DNA from: an uncultured bacterium
GTDB taxonomy: Bacteria; Chloroflexota; Anaerolineae; J036; Brachytrichaceae
Length of the DNA: 42,596 nt
Reading direction: 5' to 3'
Assembly: GCA_903921365.1 (NCBI GenBank)
Contig: CAIXPS010000140.1
Span: forward strand, 1 to 42,596
A program made the position numbers and the translations under genes. Of this stretch, positions 8,310 to 16,171 are shown piece after piece. How positions within the stretch are numbered: the stretch's first letter is position 1; each line of letters opens with the position of its first letter. The notes below the pieces were generated by a model. That model did no database searches, had not been told where the DNA came from, and saw only the letters and a program-made list of their open reading frames with translations.

Positions 8310-9236
8310 ATGCTTCAACAGATACAAACTCGCCTGAAGTTATCATTGAACCCATTCACTGCGCATGAATTGCGGAGCTTGATGCGCGCGCCGCGCGCGT
8401 ACTCGGTGCTGACCGTCTACCTGTCAATTGTGTGCGGCATCACCCTGATTCTTTACATAGCAGCATCCGGCAGTGGAACAAACGGGGTAAATGACAGCAG
8501 CAACGTCGGGGCTGCACTCTTCTACGTCATCGTCGGCATGCAAACGCTATTGGTCAGCTTTTTAACGCCTGCTTTTACGGCTGGTGCGTTGAACGGCGAA
8601 CGCGAGCGAGGCGTCTACGATTTACTGCGGATGACAGCCATTTCGCCTGCGCAGATAGTCATCAGCAAGTTAGCGGCGTCGGTTGGTTACACCTTCCTGC
8701 TTGTCTTTGCCACACTGCCCTTGCTCAGCCTGGCGCTGCTTCTTGGCGGCGTCGAGGTATTACAGCTGGTTGCGGCGCTTGCAGTCGTGCTCATGTCTGC
8801 GACGCTTTTTTCGTCGCTGGGGTTATACGTCTCAGCCCGGATGACAACAATGCTTGGGTCGACCATCGTCACTTATGCTGTGACCACCGCTATCGTGATC
8901 GGCATGGCGGTGTTTACGTTGATTGCTTTCCCTCTGCTGAATGACCTGATCTACGGTTCCAGTTCGGTCGTAAAGACAAGCCCGTTTCTTGGCGTGATCG
9001 TGCAGTTGTTCAGCTTTTTCACCATGAGCATCAGCCCCATCAGCGCTATGGTGTCCAGCGAAGCCAACTTACAGCTAGGTGGTAATGCATGGCTCGTATC
9101 AGTGGCGCCACTTCCGGGCTCCCCGTCTGTTATTGACGTGCCCGCGCCATTTGTCATCCTGATAGTCTTATACATGGTTGTCAGCGCATTACTGCTATGG
9201 CGAACAACCAAGCGTCTCGCCGGCAACACCTATTGA
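8310..9236 (+). CDS. ABC-2 type transporter permease
   Basis: The protein of about 308 residues has six hydrophobic segments. The N-terminus reads NPFTAHELRSLMRAPRAY, a common opening for ABC-2 permeases, and GALNGERERGVYDLLRMT is the conserved coupling segment after the second helix. An in-frame ATG at 8280 would overlap the ATPase gene by 17 bases. I prefer 8310 because residues from MLQQ onward match the family opening, but neither start has a Shine-Dalgarno sequence. With the upstream ATPase it should form an exporter of unknown substrate in the cytoplasmic membrane. Confidence 0.85.
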   Translation: MLQQIQTRLKLSLNPFTAHELRSLMRAPRAYSVLTVYLSIVCGITLILYIAASGSGTNGVNDSSNVGAALFYVIVGMQTLLVSFLTPAFTAGALNGERERGVYDLLRMTAISPAQIVISKLAASVGYTFLLVFATLPLLSLALLLGGVEVLQLVAALAVVLMSATLFSSLGLYVSARMTTMLGSTIVTYAVTTAIVIGMAVFTLIAFPLLNDLIYGSSSVVKTSPFLGVIVQLFSFFTMSISPISAMVSSEANLQLGGNAWLVSVAPLPGSPSVIDVPAPFVILIVLYMVVSALLLWRTTKRLAGNTY

Positions 9237-9260
9237 GTGTTGCGACCTTCCGCCAACTAA

Positions 9261-9266
9261 TAAAAT
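9261..9266 (+). promoter_or_regulatory. -10 element for thyX, predicted near-leaderless
   Basis: TAAAAT at 9261-9266 predicts transcription from about 9272-9273, where the preferred thyX ATG starts (9272). TTGCGA at 9240-9245 is a possible -35 with a short 15-bp spacer. Confidence 0.45.
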
Positions 9267-9271
9267 ATGCC

Positions 9272-10042
9272 ATGACATTCGAAAATAACACTCAGTCACC
9301 GCTGCCCGCTGATGAATCAGCCATTCGGCAAACCCTGTTGAACAAGCGTGTTTCTGTGCTGGACAAGGGGTGGATCGAGTTACAAGACTTGATGGGCAAC
9401 GATCTTGCAATTGTCAACGCCGCGCGCGCATCCTTCCTCGGCGAAAGCAAGGGCAGCGACAAGGACAAGAAGTTGCTCTTCTACATGATGGAACACCATC
9501 ACACCAGCCCTTTCGAGCAAGTCGAGTTCAGGTTTCGTGTGCGAGCGCCTGTCGTTACCTGGTGGCAGTGGGTGCGTCATCGCACATGGTCGTTTAACGC
9601 ACAATCCGGCCGCTACGTGGCCTTTGACGAGGAAGACTTCTACGTTCCGTCAGCCTGGCGAAAACAGTCGTCTATAAACAAACAGGCAAGCCTCGGCGAA
9701 CTCTCTCCAGAGGAAGGTCAACCCTTCTCCGAGGCGCTCGACGAGCACTACAAGCGCAGTTATCAGTTGTATCAACAGGCGTTACAGGCCGGTATTGCCC
9801 GTGAGCAGGCCAGGATATTTCTGCCCGGCTTTTCAGTCTATTACACGTGGGTTTGCAAGGTTGACGCGCACAACCTGATGCATTTTCTTCAGTTGCGCAT
9901 GGCGCCAGAAGCCCAGTATGAGATTCGCGTTTATGCGCAGGCGATCTATCAACAGTTTTTCAAGCCAGCGCTGCCATGGACTGCCGAAGCCTTCGAGAAG
10001 TTCATGCTTATCGACAGCAAGGAGAGCAAAGACAGTAAATGA
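9272..10042 (+). CDS. thyX: FAD-dependent thymidylate synthase ThyX
   Basis: It makes dTMP from dUMP using methylene-tetrahydrofolate, FAD and NADPH. The diagnostic ThyX motif RHRxxxxxxxS is present as RHRTWSFNAQS at 102-112, followed by GRY. EHHHTSPFEQ at about 75-84 is the usual flavin/dUMP region, and ARIFLPGFSVYYTW the later conserved segment. At 256 residues it is near normal length. An in-frame ATG at 9197 would add 25 residues overlapping the permease gene. I prefer 9272 because the preceding residues are unlike ThyX and a -10 box sits directly upstream. No thyA is seen in the window. It converges with the Fe-S assembly gene across a strong hairpin. Confidence 0.96.
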   Translation: MTFENNTQSPLPADESAIRQTLLNKRVSVLDKGWIELQDLMGNDLAIVNAARASFLGESKGSDKDKKLLFYMMEHHHTSPFEQVEFRFRVRAPVVTWWQWVRHRTWSFNAQSGRYVAFDEEDFYVPSAWRKQSSINKQASLGELSPEEGQPFSEALDEHYKRSYQLYQQALQAGIAREQARIFLPGFSVYYTWVCKVDAHNLMHFLQLRMAPEAQYEIRVYAQAIYQQFFKPALPWTAEAFEKFMLIDSKESKDSK

Positions 10043-10051
10043 TCTCGTATT

Positions 10052-10094
10052 CCAGCGTGGGAGTTGCGTGGGAATCCGCGCAACCCCACGCTGG
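10052..10094. terminator. Bidirectional terminator hairpin between convergent genes
   Basis: CCAGCGTGGG-A-GTTGCG pairs with CGCAACCCCACGCTGG, a 16-bp G/C-rich stem with one bulged base. It lies 10 bases after the thyX stop and 10 bases after the end of the opposing gene. There is no long T-tract, so intrinsic termination is not certain. Confidence 0.7.
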
Positions 10095-10103
10095 GTCACC
10101 GTC

Positions 10104-10487
10104 TCAGTAGTACAGGCCCCAATTGGCCGCTGCCTGGTCTTCCATCATGGAGGGGTCCCACATTTCCAGTCCCATCGTGACACGCGCCACCCGCTGAGTC
10201 GCCTCCTGCACCTTCTGACGAATCTGTTCAATAAGCGCCGGCCCGTATGGGCAGAATGGCGTTGTCAGGATCATCGTGACATCCACCTTGTCTGGTTCCC
10301 AATCAAACTTACGGATCAGACCCAGTTCAATGACACTCATGCCAAGTTCAGGGTCAAAAACCTCGCGCAAGCCCTCACGCGCCTTATTTTCCAGATCCAT
10401 CAGGTTCATATCAGTCTGAGGCTCCGAAAGTCCAGTGTTCAGCGCCTTCTGATCAAGGGCTATCCCATTCGTATTCTTTTCTGCCAT
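10104..10487 (-). CDS. Metal-sulfur cluster assembly factor (MIP18/DUF59, SufT-like)
   Basis: The 127-residue cytosolic protein has FDPELGMSVIELGLI at about 53-67 and TTPFCPYGPAL at about 90-100, containing the conserved cysteine of the MIP18/DUF59 fold. Proteins of this family help deliver Fe-S clusters. The C-terminus ends in a Trp/Tyr-containing tail, as in stand-alone SufT-type proteins. A clear GGAGG Shine-Dalgarno sequence precedes the ATG at 10487. No suf genes are adjacent, so the link to the SUF system comes from the family only. Confidence 0.9.
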   Translation of the reverse strand: MAEKNTNGIALDQKALNTGLSEPQTDMNLMDLENKAREGLREVFDPELGMSVIELGLIRKFDWEPDKVDVTMILTTPFCPYGPALIEQIRQKVQEATQRVARVTMGLEMWDPSMMEDQAAANWGLYY

Positions 10488-10841
10488 TTGGCCTCCAATA
10501 CCCTACTTCGCTCTACCTTTACTTTGTTTATCTGTTGTTTCATTCAGCAACAGATACCTATAACCTGTTTTTGATGACGGCCATAAGCTTAAACAGGCCA
10601 TATAGACTGAATTATACTGTGCAGGCTGAGTCCAAAGGCGGCTGGAGAGCGAACGAGTTCTGGTCATATTGACAATTGATTACCTTTCCGTTAAAGTTAA
10701 CGTAAATTCTAATCCGGTTTCGCGCATTTTCATTCTCCGTATATTCAATGCGAATGTCAGTTTTACTTTCAGTTCGGGGAATACAACCATATTTGTTATG
10801 GCTTCCATCTCCCCTGATAGGAGCATGATCGTAGGGACTAC
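10488..10841. other. Intergenic region with hairpin and gene remnant
   Basis: This 354-base gap holds the leader of the Fe-S assembly gene, an inverted repeat at 10529-10556 and an open frame without a start codon (10612-10851, listed separately). It is clearly richer in A and T than the sequence to its left. No tRNA or other RNA gene was seen. Confidence 0.6.
10529..10556. repeat. Inverted repeat TATCTGTTG/CAACAGATA upstream of the Fe-S assembly gene
   Basis: Two perfect 9-base arms are separated by 10 bases, about 40 bases before the ATG at 10487. This could be a regulator-binding site or a leader hairpin; which regulator is unknown. Confidence 0.45.
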
Positions 10842-10851
10842 ATGGTAAAAG
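10612..10851 (-). pseudogene. Possible 3' remnant of an unknown gene (no start codon)
   Basis: A minus-strand frame of 79 sense codons is open between stops but contains no ATG, GTG or TTG. Its translation looks protein-like, with alternating polar and hydrophobic residues, for example RIRIYVNFNGKVI and a C-terminus LQPPLDSACTV. I do not recognise the family. The 5' end runs into the start of the following plus-strand gene, so the original N-terminus has been lost or replaced. It may instead be chance open sequence; I favour a remnant, weakly. Confidence 0.35.
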
Positions 10852-11258
10852 CTATTGAGTACAGGTCGATCATCCTGCTACTTTTCATTATTGCGGCGCC
10901 ATTTTCTAGCGTTTCGTGCATAAGTCGATCCGCTGTCCCCGAATTTGACTACAACCTGATACAACAAGCTTTCAAACAAGAAGATATATCCCCACTCATA
11001 TTGCAAAAACGGGCTAACAGCATTACTTTCACCGTAGCATTTAAGGGAGGCGGTAAAGATTACGATAAAGCACGATTGGAAAGCTATGGCAATACTGAAC
11101 GAATCGTTTTATATAACACGAGTGGCGCACTGGAGAATATGTGGGTTATTTTTCGTATGACTGGTTCAATCTTTGGTCTAGAACCAGGCCATTACAATCT
11201 CCAGATTAAAGACTCCAACGACACGTTAATTGCCGAAAATACATTCACTCTACCTTAG
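10842..11258 (+). CDS. Small putative lipoprotein of unknown function
   Basis: The 138-residue protein has a basic start and a hydrophobic core ending SSVSC, so Cys26 may be lipidated, though the lipobox is imperfect. The mature part has predicted beta-strands (ITFTVAFKGGG, RIVLYNTSG) and ends GHYNLQIKDSNDTLIAENTF, resembling a small Ig-like or carbohydrate-binding fold. I do not recognise the family. Codon use is rich in A/T like the C25 peptidase gene that follows 291 bases later. The shared composition suggests they arrived together. Confidence 0.6.
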   Translation: MVKAIEYRSIILLLFIIAAPFSSVSCISRSAVPEFDYNLIQQAFKQEDISPLILQKRANSITFTVAFKGGGKDYDKARLESYGNTERIVLYNTSGALENMWVIFRMTGSIFGLEPGHYNLQIKDSNDTLIAENTFTLP

Positions 11259-11549
11259 CCACATGATCTTTTGTAGAGGGATAGGATATATGAGATAGCG
11301 AGATCGCCTTATTGCAAACTGGTCAACACATCACCTGCCTAAACCGAACAGATGAGATATAAGCACATTCATTTCTCCGTTTACCCAGCTGACGCTATAT
11401 GAGTACGACAAAGGAGTGTCACTGAATCAAAGAAAGAAACAGACAACTCAAAAGAAACGTGCAGTATCTGGTCCTTAACCCAATGTAGTGAAAACACATG
11501 CGAATAAGCCCATATGACAAGATTGTGGACTTATTCAGGAGGTCTCAAA
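11259..11549. other. Gap before the C25 peptidase gene, no gene seen
   Basis: This A/T-rich 291-base gap has many stops on both strands. The only clear signal is AGGAGG at about 11537-11542, seven bases before the GTG of the next gene. Confidence 0.5.
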
Positions 11550-14500
11550 GTGGAAGCAAGGGTTTTCGTAAAAGCGTCGATTCCGATAATGATCATCGTG
11601 AGCCTAATGGCATCCCCTTCAGCCGCACAAACGCCATTTGTCAAGCAAACTCCCCCCGCAATAACTACGTCATCAGACATCAGGAATGAAAAAACAATTA
11701 CTTACGCTGCGAGCCCACGTAAACAACTGAGTACAACTGCGGTAACAACAGAAGATATTTTGCTTATCCAAACCAGCGATCCGTGGGAAAGTAGCGATCA
11801 TTATGTTGGGAACAACTGGTACGACGGTATTACAGCCGATACCTTGGTACTGGATTCACTTGGTTATACCTACCGGATAGCGACGTGGGACAACATTAAT
11901 CAAGGGACCGTCAACATCTTTGCTTATCCTGTCATTCTCATCGTAAACGATCAGGTTCAGGCATTCTACGATAGTTATGCGGCGCATGTCACCGATTTTG
12001 AAAATTACGTTTCATCTGGACATACGCTTGTCTTTTTCGCCGCGAGTGATGGTTGGGCCGGAGGGAGACTCAATGCCAATTTACCGGGTGGGGTTCATGT
12101 CGTGACACCCTGGTATGAATACAACAACTACATTGTAGATTCTAGCCATCCTATTGTTAGCGGACAATTGTCTGGTGGCGATATCCTGATGAATGCCGAT
12201 CTTTACAGTTATTATTGCAGCCATGGCTACTTTACGTCTCTACCCGCCAATGCTACGACGATTCTAGAGGAGTCACACAACTATCCTACCCTTGTTGAGT
12301 ATAGACTTGGGAATGGGCGTGTGATCGCATCAACACAGACATGGGAGCACAACTGGGCATACCACACTGGATCTGATGGTTATGGGACATTTGCTCGTAG
12401 GGCCTTAGATGATGTTTTTCTCTATGCTTTTTCTGGCGGTACGGTGCCATCCGATGTAAAGCTGGATCTTCGGATAGAAGACGCACCGGCATGGATAAGT
12501 GTGAATAAAAGTCGTAGTAGTTATATGGATGTGGTTGCGCGCGTCAGTGGGGGTTCTTCATATGGATTAAATGTAGTGTTGCAAATACCCTCTGATAAAT
12601 TCGGTGTGCCAGTAAAGACATTTACACGTAATCGCCCAGGTGACCCTAACTTCGGACAAAACAACCAGTATATTAATTTGGGTACTGGTCAGTATCAGAT
12701 ATCAACCACATTACAAGCACTCGGAGGAAGATACTATAAGGAGTTGGTCTGGCGATTCCTTATACCCAGCGGGGTTACCCCGGAGCGTGACGTAACATTA
12801 TCAGCACGTGTTTCAGTTCCCGGATATACAGTGCAAACCTCCAATGGCACCGTCAAGGTTAATATTATCGATAACGCCAATAGTCTAATTGTAACTAATC
12901 GTCGATTACTATTCAGCAAATATCAAGCTAACCCAGACCAAAATGATGTTTCTTCTTTGCTGGAGACTGTTTATGAACAGGCTTGGGTTTTCGACGGCGA
13001 AGTGTTTTATGTAGACTTATATGACAATGGCGCACGAGATTGGGCCCAGAACGTTGATTACTCGAACGAGACAGCGGCCAATACAATTGCTACCGCAATA
13101 CATGGGCTTATGATCAGTTGGTACAACCGCCTGACTAAGCATCCAAGCATATTTGAAACAATCAAACCCCAATATCTTCTTCTTGTCGGTGGTGATGAAA
13201 TAATACCTTTCTATAGAGCAGATGATCGTCCTTATGGAGATCTTGAATTCAATGATGTTCACATAGATGACAGCGATCCGGTGGGGAAGGTGCCACAGCA
13301 ACATTATTTGCTGTCCGATAACATCTATTCATCCATCAGTACTGATAAGAGTCAGTGGGAGGAAGGTAAACTTAACTTATCCACTGGAAGAATAATCGGA
13401 TACTCAGCGGCATCGATGCGACAATTCATCGAGAATGCGACATTTGCTACTCCGGCTCTCTCTCAGGCAGTTGTAGCATCCAGGTCTTCAATACATAAAC
13501 TCGATACCGTTATAGATCGCTTGAATTCACGGCATGTCGCGATTTATAGTCAAAGTAACCCTGATCTTACCGAGAATGACACTTGGACCAGAGCGCAATG
13601 GATTACAGCCCTCCAACAACCCTACCAGGTGCTTGCATATCAAGGACATGGGGCTTATGACGGGTGGTATGGCACTAGCAACTGGACAAGTGGCGTTACA
13701 GCATCAGACCAACCGTCTGGATTGATTAACGAAAACCACCCACTTTTCGCCGTTGAAGCTTGCAACTTTGCCATCCCAACGGACTTACATGGGGCAGCTT
13801 GGTTACCTGATCCCAATGACAACATATCCTGGAAACTTATCTCATTAGGGGCCGGTGGGATTCTGGGATCGATGGGGATTGATACGACCTCTCCGAAGAT
13901 GGCATATGGCACAAGGCTACATAATGATTATTTCAGGTACCTGATTGACAAGAGCTCCTGGTTCGGACTGATACCAGCCAGTGATTATAGCGAAGACTTC
14001 GGGACAGCTCTGCTTAAGGCCAAGCAGAACTATCCGGGAAATGGATTCCCTTGGGGCTATGATTCTACTGATAAGAAGACGTTAATGGAGTATGTATATT
14101 ACGGTCTGCCTTGGTCCTTTATGCCAACGCCCGACAACAATGCCACAGACTTGCTGGCAGCCTCTAAAACACCTTCTGGGTATAACATCTCAGAAGCTGT
14201 CCCGACTAACAACAAGTCAGCATCATACAACGTCGTAATCACGTCGACCATCTCTTCCTATCAATTTACACCCATCACTGGATTTGAGATGCTAGAAATA
14301 CCCGGCGCTGACACTTTGTACTCCTCTGGCAAACCCGTATTGCCCCTGCAAAATACTACGATCAACCTGCCCTCTGGAGCAACTGTATTCGGTGTAAATC
14401 TGATTACCTCACACTCGATACCATTGGGTCAGCATAATATCCCGGCGGCATATCCTTCAACATCATATAACAGTACCAACGGTTATACTAGCACAATGGG

Positions 14501-15872
14501 CGTGACAGGAGTTTTCCCGTCAGTTCTCTTTACTTATACTGTGAGAACAATAGAGGACCATTCAGAATTAAGAATCATTATCGCCCCGGCAACATTTAAT
14601 GTGGGCACGCATGATGTGGCACTCTTTGACTCAATCACGCTGCAAGCCAGTTACACGGCCACGATGCCGGTAGTACTTGATAATATGTCAACAGATCAGC
14701 CGGAGTATCAAGTCGGTGAGACGATTACACCCCGCGCAAATATCAAGAACGTCGGTTCGAATCCCATGTCACTGGTATCGAGAGTTCGCGTATTCGATGC
14801 TGGGGCATCATCAGTGTTGACAATGACCAGCGCTGCATACGTTGTCGACGCTGGAGGAGACTTCAGGTTTCAGTTGCCATTTACGCCCACACTGGCTCCC
14901 GGGAATTACCAACTGTCCCTGTCAGTAGAACAATCGGGTATGACATTAGTGTCAGAGGTCACATCCTTTAGAGTTCTAGCGGGTAGGCTCTCATGGTTTA
15001 ATGCGCCACAGTCAGTCGTATACGGTGAATATGGAACGTTCAATCTGTCGTTTACAAATTACCTCGCTGTGCCCGTGACGGCGACGGCCAAGGTTCACAT
15101 ATACGATGCCTCTGGCACCGAGTTGGCTGATCTTCTGCAACGCACGTTCGTTGTCAGTCCTCATGAAATCGGAGCGACTTCTTGGTCATGGGAACCAACC
15201 GGACTAACATCTGGCACGTATACTGTGCGAGCGGCTGTTAACGTTGGTGACGACACATACACGAGCAATTCGGTTGAAATGCAAGTGAAAGAACCCGCCA
15301 AAGTTTACCTACCCATTATGCTTCTCAACCATAGCAATGCAATACCATATCAGTGGCTGGATGCCACCACTGGTGGGACAATCGTTGCACAAAGTGACGA
15401 TACATATGAATACCTGAATTTGCCATTTACGTTCAACTTCTATGGTAATGCTTATTCTGGAGTCTATGTCTCATCGAATGGGTTTGTCAGCTTTGGTGCT
15501 GGTTATTCAGCTTTCAGCAATACTTGTATTCCCAGTGTAAGCACACCCAATAATGCCATCTATGGATTGTGGGAAGACTTAGTGCCTACAGGTGGCGCCA
15601 ATGGCAATGTATATGTGAAACAGGTTGACACCAATACATTTGTCATCGAATGGTATCAAGTGAAGCACTATGGAACTTCTGATTATGAGACATTCGAGAT
15701 TGTGATCCACAACGACAGTTCAATTACATTGCAGTATCAAACGGTTGTCAATGTAAGTTCAACAACTGTAGGTGTTGAAAATGACTCCGGCACATTAGCC
15801 AAACAATACTATTGCAATGGCAATGGAACACCGGTGGTAAATCAGCAGGTAATTCAATACACAACGCCATAG
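11550..15872 (+). CDS. Secreted gingipain-like cysteine peptidase (C25) with multiple beta domains
   Basis: I start at GTG 11550 because AGGAGG lies seven bases upstream and the product then begins with a clean signal peptide ending near SPSAAQ; an in-frame ATG at 11514 adds 12 unlikely residues. Of 1440 residues, about 60-300 look like a GATase-1/ThuA-like domain. A beta region follows. The peptidase domain contains QYLLLVGGDEIIPFYRADD, then YQGHG with catalytic His about 700 and AVEACNF with catalytic Cys about 738, the His-Cys arrangement of C25. Two CARDB/Ig-like domains, KVYLPIMLLNH near 1252 and a C-terminal nidogen-like beta domain (FYGNAYSGVYVSSNGFVSFG) follow. There is no type IX sorting domain. 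It is probably an extracellular peptidase held at the surface. Codon use is richer in A/T than neighbouring genes. Confidence 0.88.
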   Translation: MEARVFVKASIPIMIIVSLMASPSAAQTPFVKQTPPAITTSSDIRNEKTITYAASPRKQLSTTAVTTEDILLIQTSDPWESSDHYVGNNWYDGITADTLVLDSLGYTYRIATWDNINQGTVNIFAYPVILIVNDQVQAFYDSYAAHVTDFENYVSSGHTLVFFAASDGWAGGRLNANLPGGVHVVTPWYEYNNYIVDSSHPIVSGQLSGGDILMNADLYSYYCSHGYFTSLPANATTILEESHNYPTLVEYRLGNGRVIASTQTWEHNWAYHTGSDGYGTFARRALDDVFLYAFSGGTVPSDVKLDLRIEDAPAWISVNKSRSSYMDVVARVSGGSSYGLNVVLQIPSDKFGVPVKTFTRNRPGDPNFGQNNQYINLGTGQYQISTTLQALGGRYYKELVWRFLIPSGVTPERDVTLSARVSVPGYTVQTSNGTVKVNIIDNANSLIVTNRRLLFSKYQANPDQNDVSSLLETVYEQAWVFDGEVFYVDLYDNGARDWAQNVDYSNETAANTIATAIHGLMISWYNRLTKHPSIFETIKPQYLLLVGGDEIIPFYRADDRPYGDLEFNDVHIDDSDPVGKVPQQHYLLSDNIYSSISTDKSQWEEGKLNLSTGRIIGYSAASMRQFIENATFATPALSQAVVASRSSIHKLDTVIDRLNSRHVAIYSQSNPDLTENDTWTRAQWITALQQPYQVLAYQGHGAYDGWYGTSNWTSGVTASDQPSGLINENHPLFAVEACNFAIPTDLHGAAWLPDPNDNISWKLISLGAGGILGSMGIDTTSPKMAYGTRLHNDYFRYLIDKSSWFGLIPASDYSEDFGTALLKAKQNYPGNGFPWGYDSTDKKTLMEYVYYGLPWSFMPTPDNNATDLLAASKTPSGYNISEAVPTNNKSASYNVVITSTISSYQFTPITGFEMLEIPGADTLYSSGKPVLPLQNTTINLPSGATVFGVNLITSHSIPLGQHNIPAAYPSTSYNSTNGYTSTMGVTGVFPSVLFTYTVRTIEDHSELRIIIAPATFNVGTHDVALFDSITLQASYTATMPVVLDNMSTDQPEYQVGETITPRANIKNVGSNPMSLVSRVRVFDAGASSVLTMTSAAYVVDAGGDFRFQLPFTPTLAPGNYQLSLSVEQSGMTLVSEVTSFRVLAGRLSWFNAPQSVVYGEYGTFNLSFTNYLAVPVTATAKVHIYDASGTELADLLQRTFVVSPHEIGATSWSWEPTGLTSGTYTVRAAVNVGDDTYTSNSVEMQVKEPAKVYLPIMLLNHSNAIPYQWLDATTGGTIVAQSDDTYEYLNLPFTFNFYGNAYSGVYVSSNGFVSFGAGYSAFSNTCIPSVSTPNNAIYGLWEDLVPTGGANGNVYVKQVDTNTFVIEWYQVKHYGTSDYETFEIVIHNDSSITLQYQTVVNVSSTTVGVENDSGTLAKQYYCNGNGTPVVNQQVIQYTTP

Positions 15873-15903
15873 AGCTAATTGTTTTACGTGTCGACTGACG
15901 ATT

Positions 15904-15944
15904 GGTTAAGCTTGTCGAGTGTTCATAGTTCGGCAAGCTTAACC
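15904..15944. terminator. Hairpin after the C25 peptidase gene
   Basis: GGTTAAGCTTG pairs perfectly with CAAGCTTAACC and extends inward through one wobble to CGA/TCG. It begins 31 bases after the peptidase stop. No T-tract follows, so it may be an RNA-stabilising 3' stem rather than an intrinsic terminator. Confidence 0.55.
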
Positions 15945-16128
15945 GACCTATACTTCAAGAGTGAACTCATACGGGCAGGGCTTGTCCTTGCCATTGGGGT
16001 CCGCGCCTTCGGCGCATCTTCCCTTACTGACAGGTGTAACGATGGCATCGGCGGGTATTGCGAGCAACCGCTAGGCGCGTAATGTTCTCAGTTGGAGAAA
16101 CAGAGTGCAGTATTGGGTTATTGTGGTA

Positions 16129-16134
16129 TATAAT
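16129..16134 (+). promoter_or_regulatory. -10 element (TATAAT) for secDF
   Basis: TATAAT at 16129-16134 predicts a start near 16141 and a leader of about 31 bases before the secD ATG, with TTAGGAAA as possible ribosome-binding site. No good -35 at standard spacing. Confidence 0.5.
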
Positions 16135-16171
16135 GCCGCCGATATCGACTTTAGTTAGGAAATTTCCATAA

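Larger units (their letters stand above)
15873..16171. other. Gap between C25 peptidase and secD
   Basis: The gap holds a hairpin at 15904-15944, a smaller GCGCCTTCGGCGC stem near 16001 and the secD promoter. No coding frame with family features was seen. Confidence 0.6.

Noticed and set aside
9918-10574. Plus-strand open frame of 218 codons across the thyX end and the Fe-S assembly gene
   Set aside because: It runs antisense to a clear MIP18-family gene and through a terminator hairpin; its translation is rich in Arg, His and Cys with no family features.
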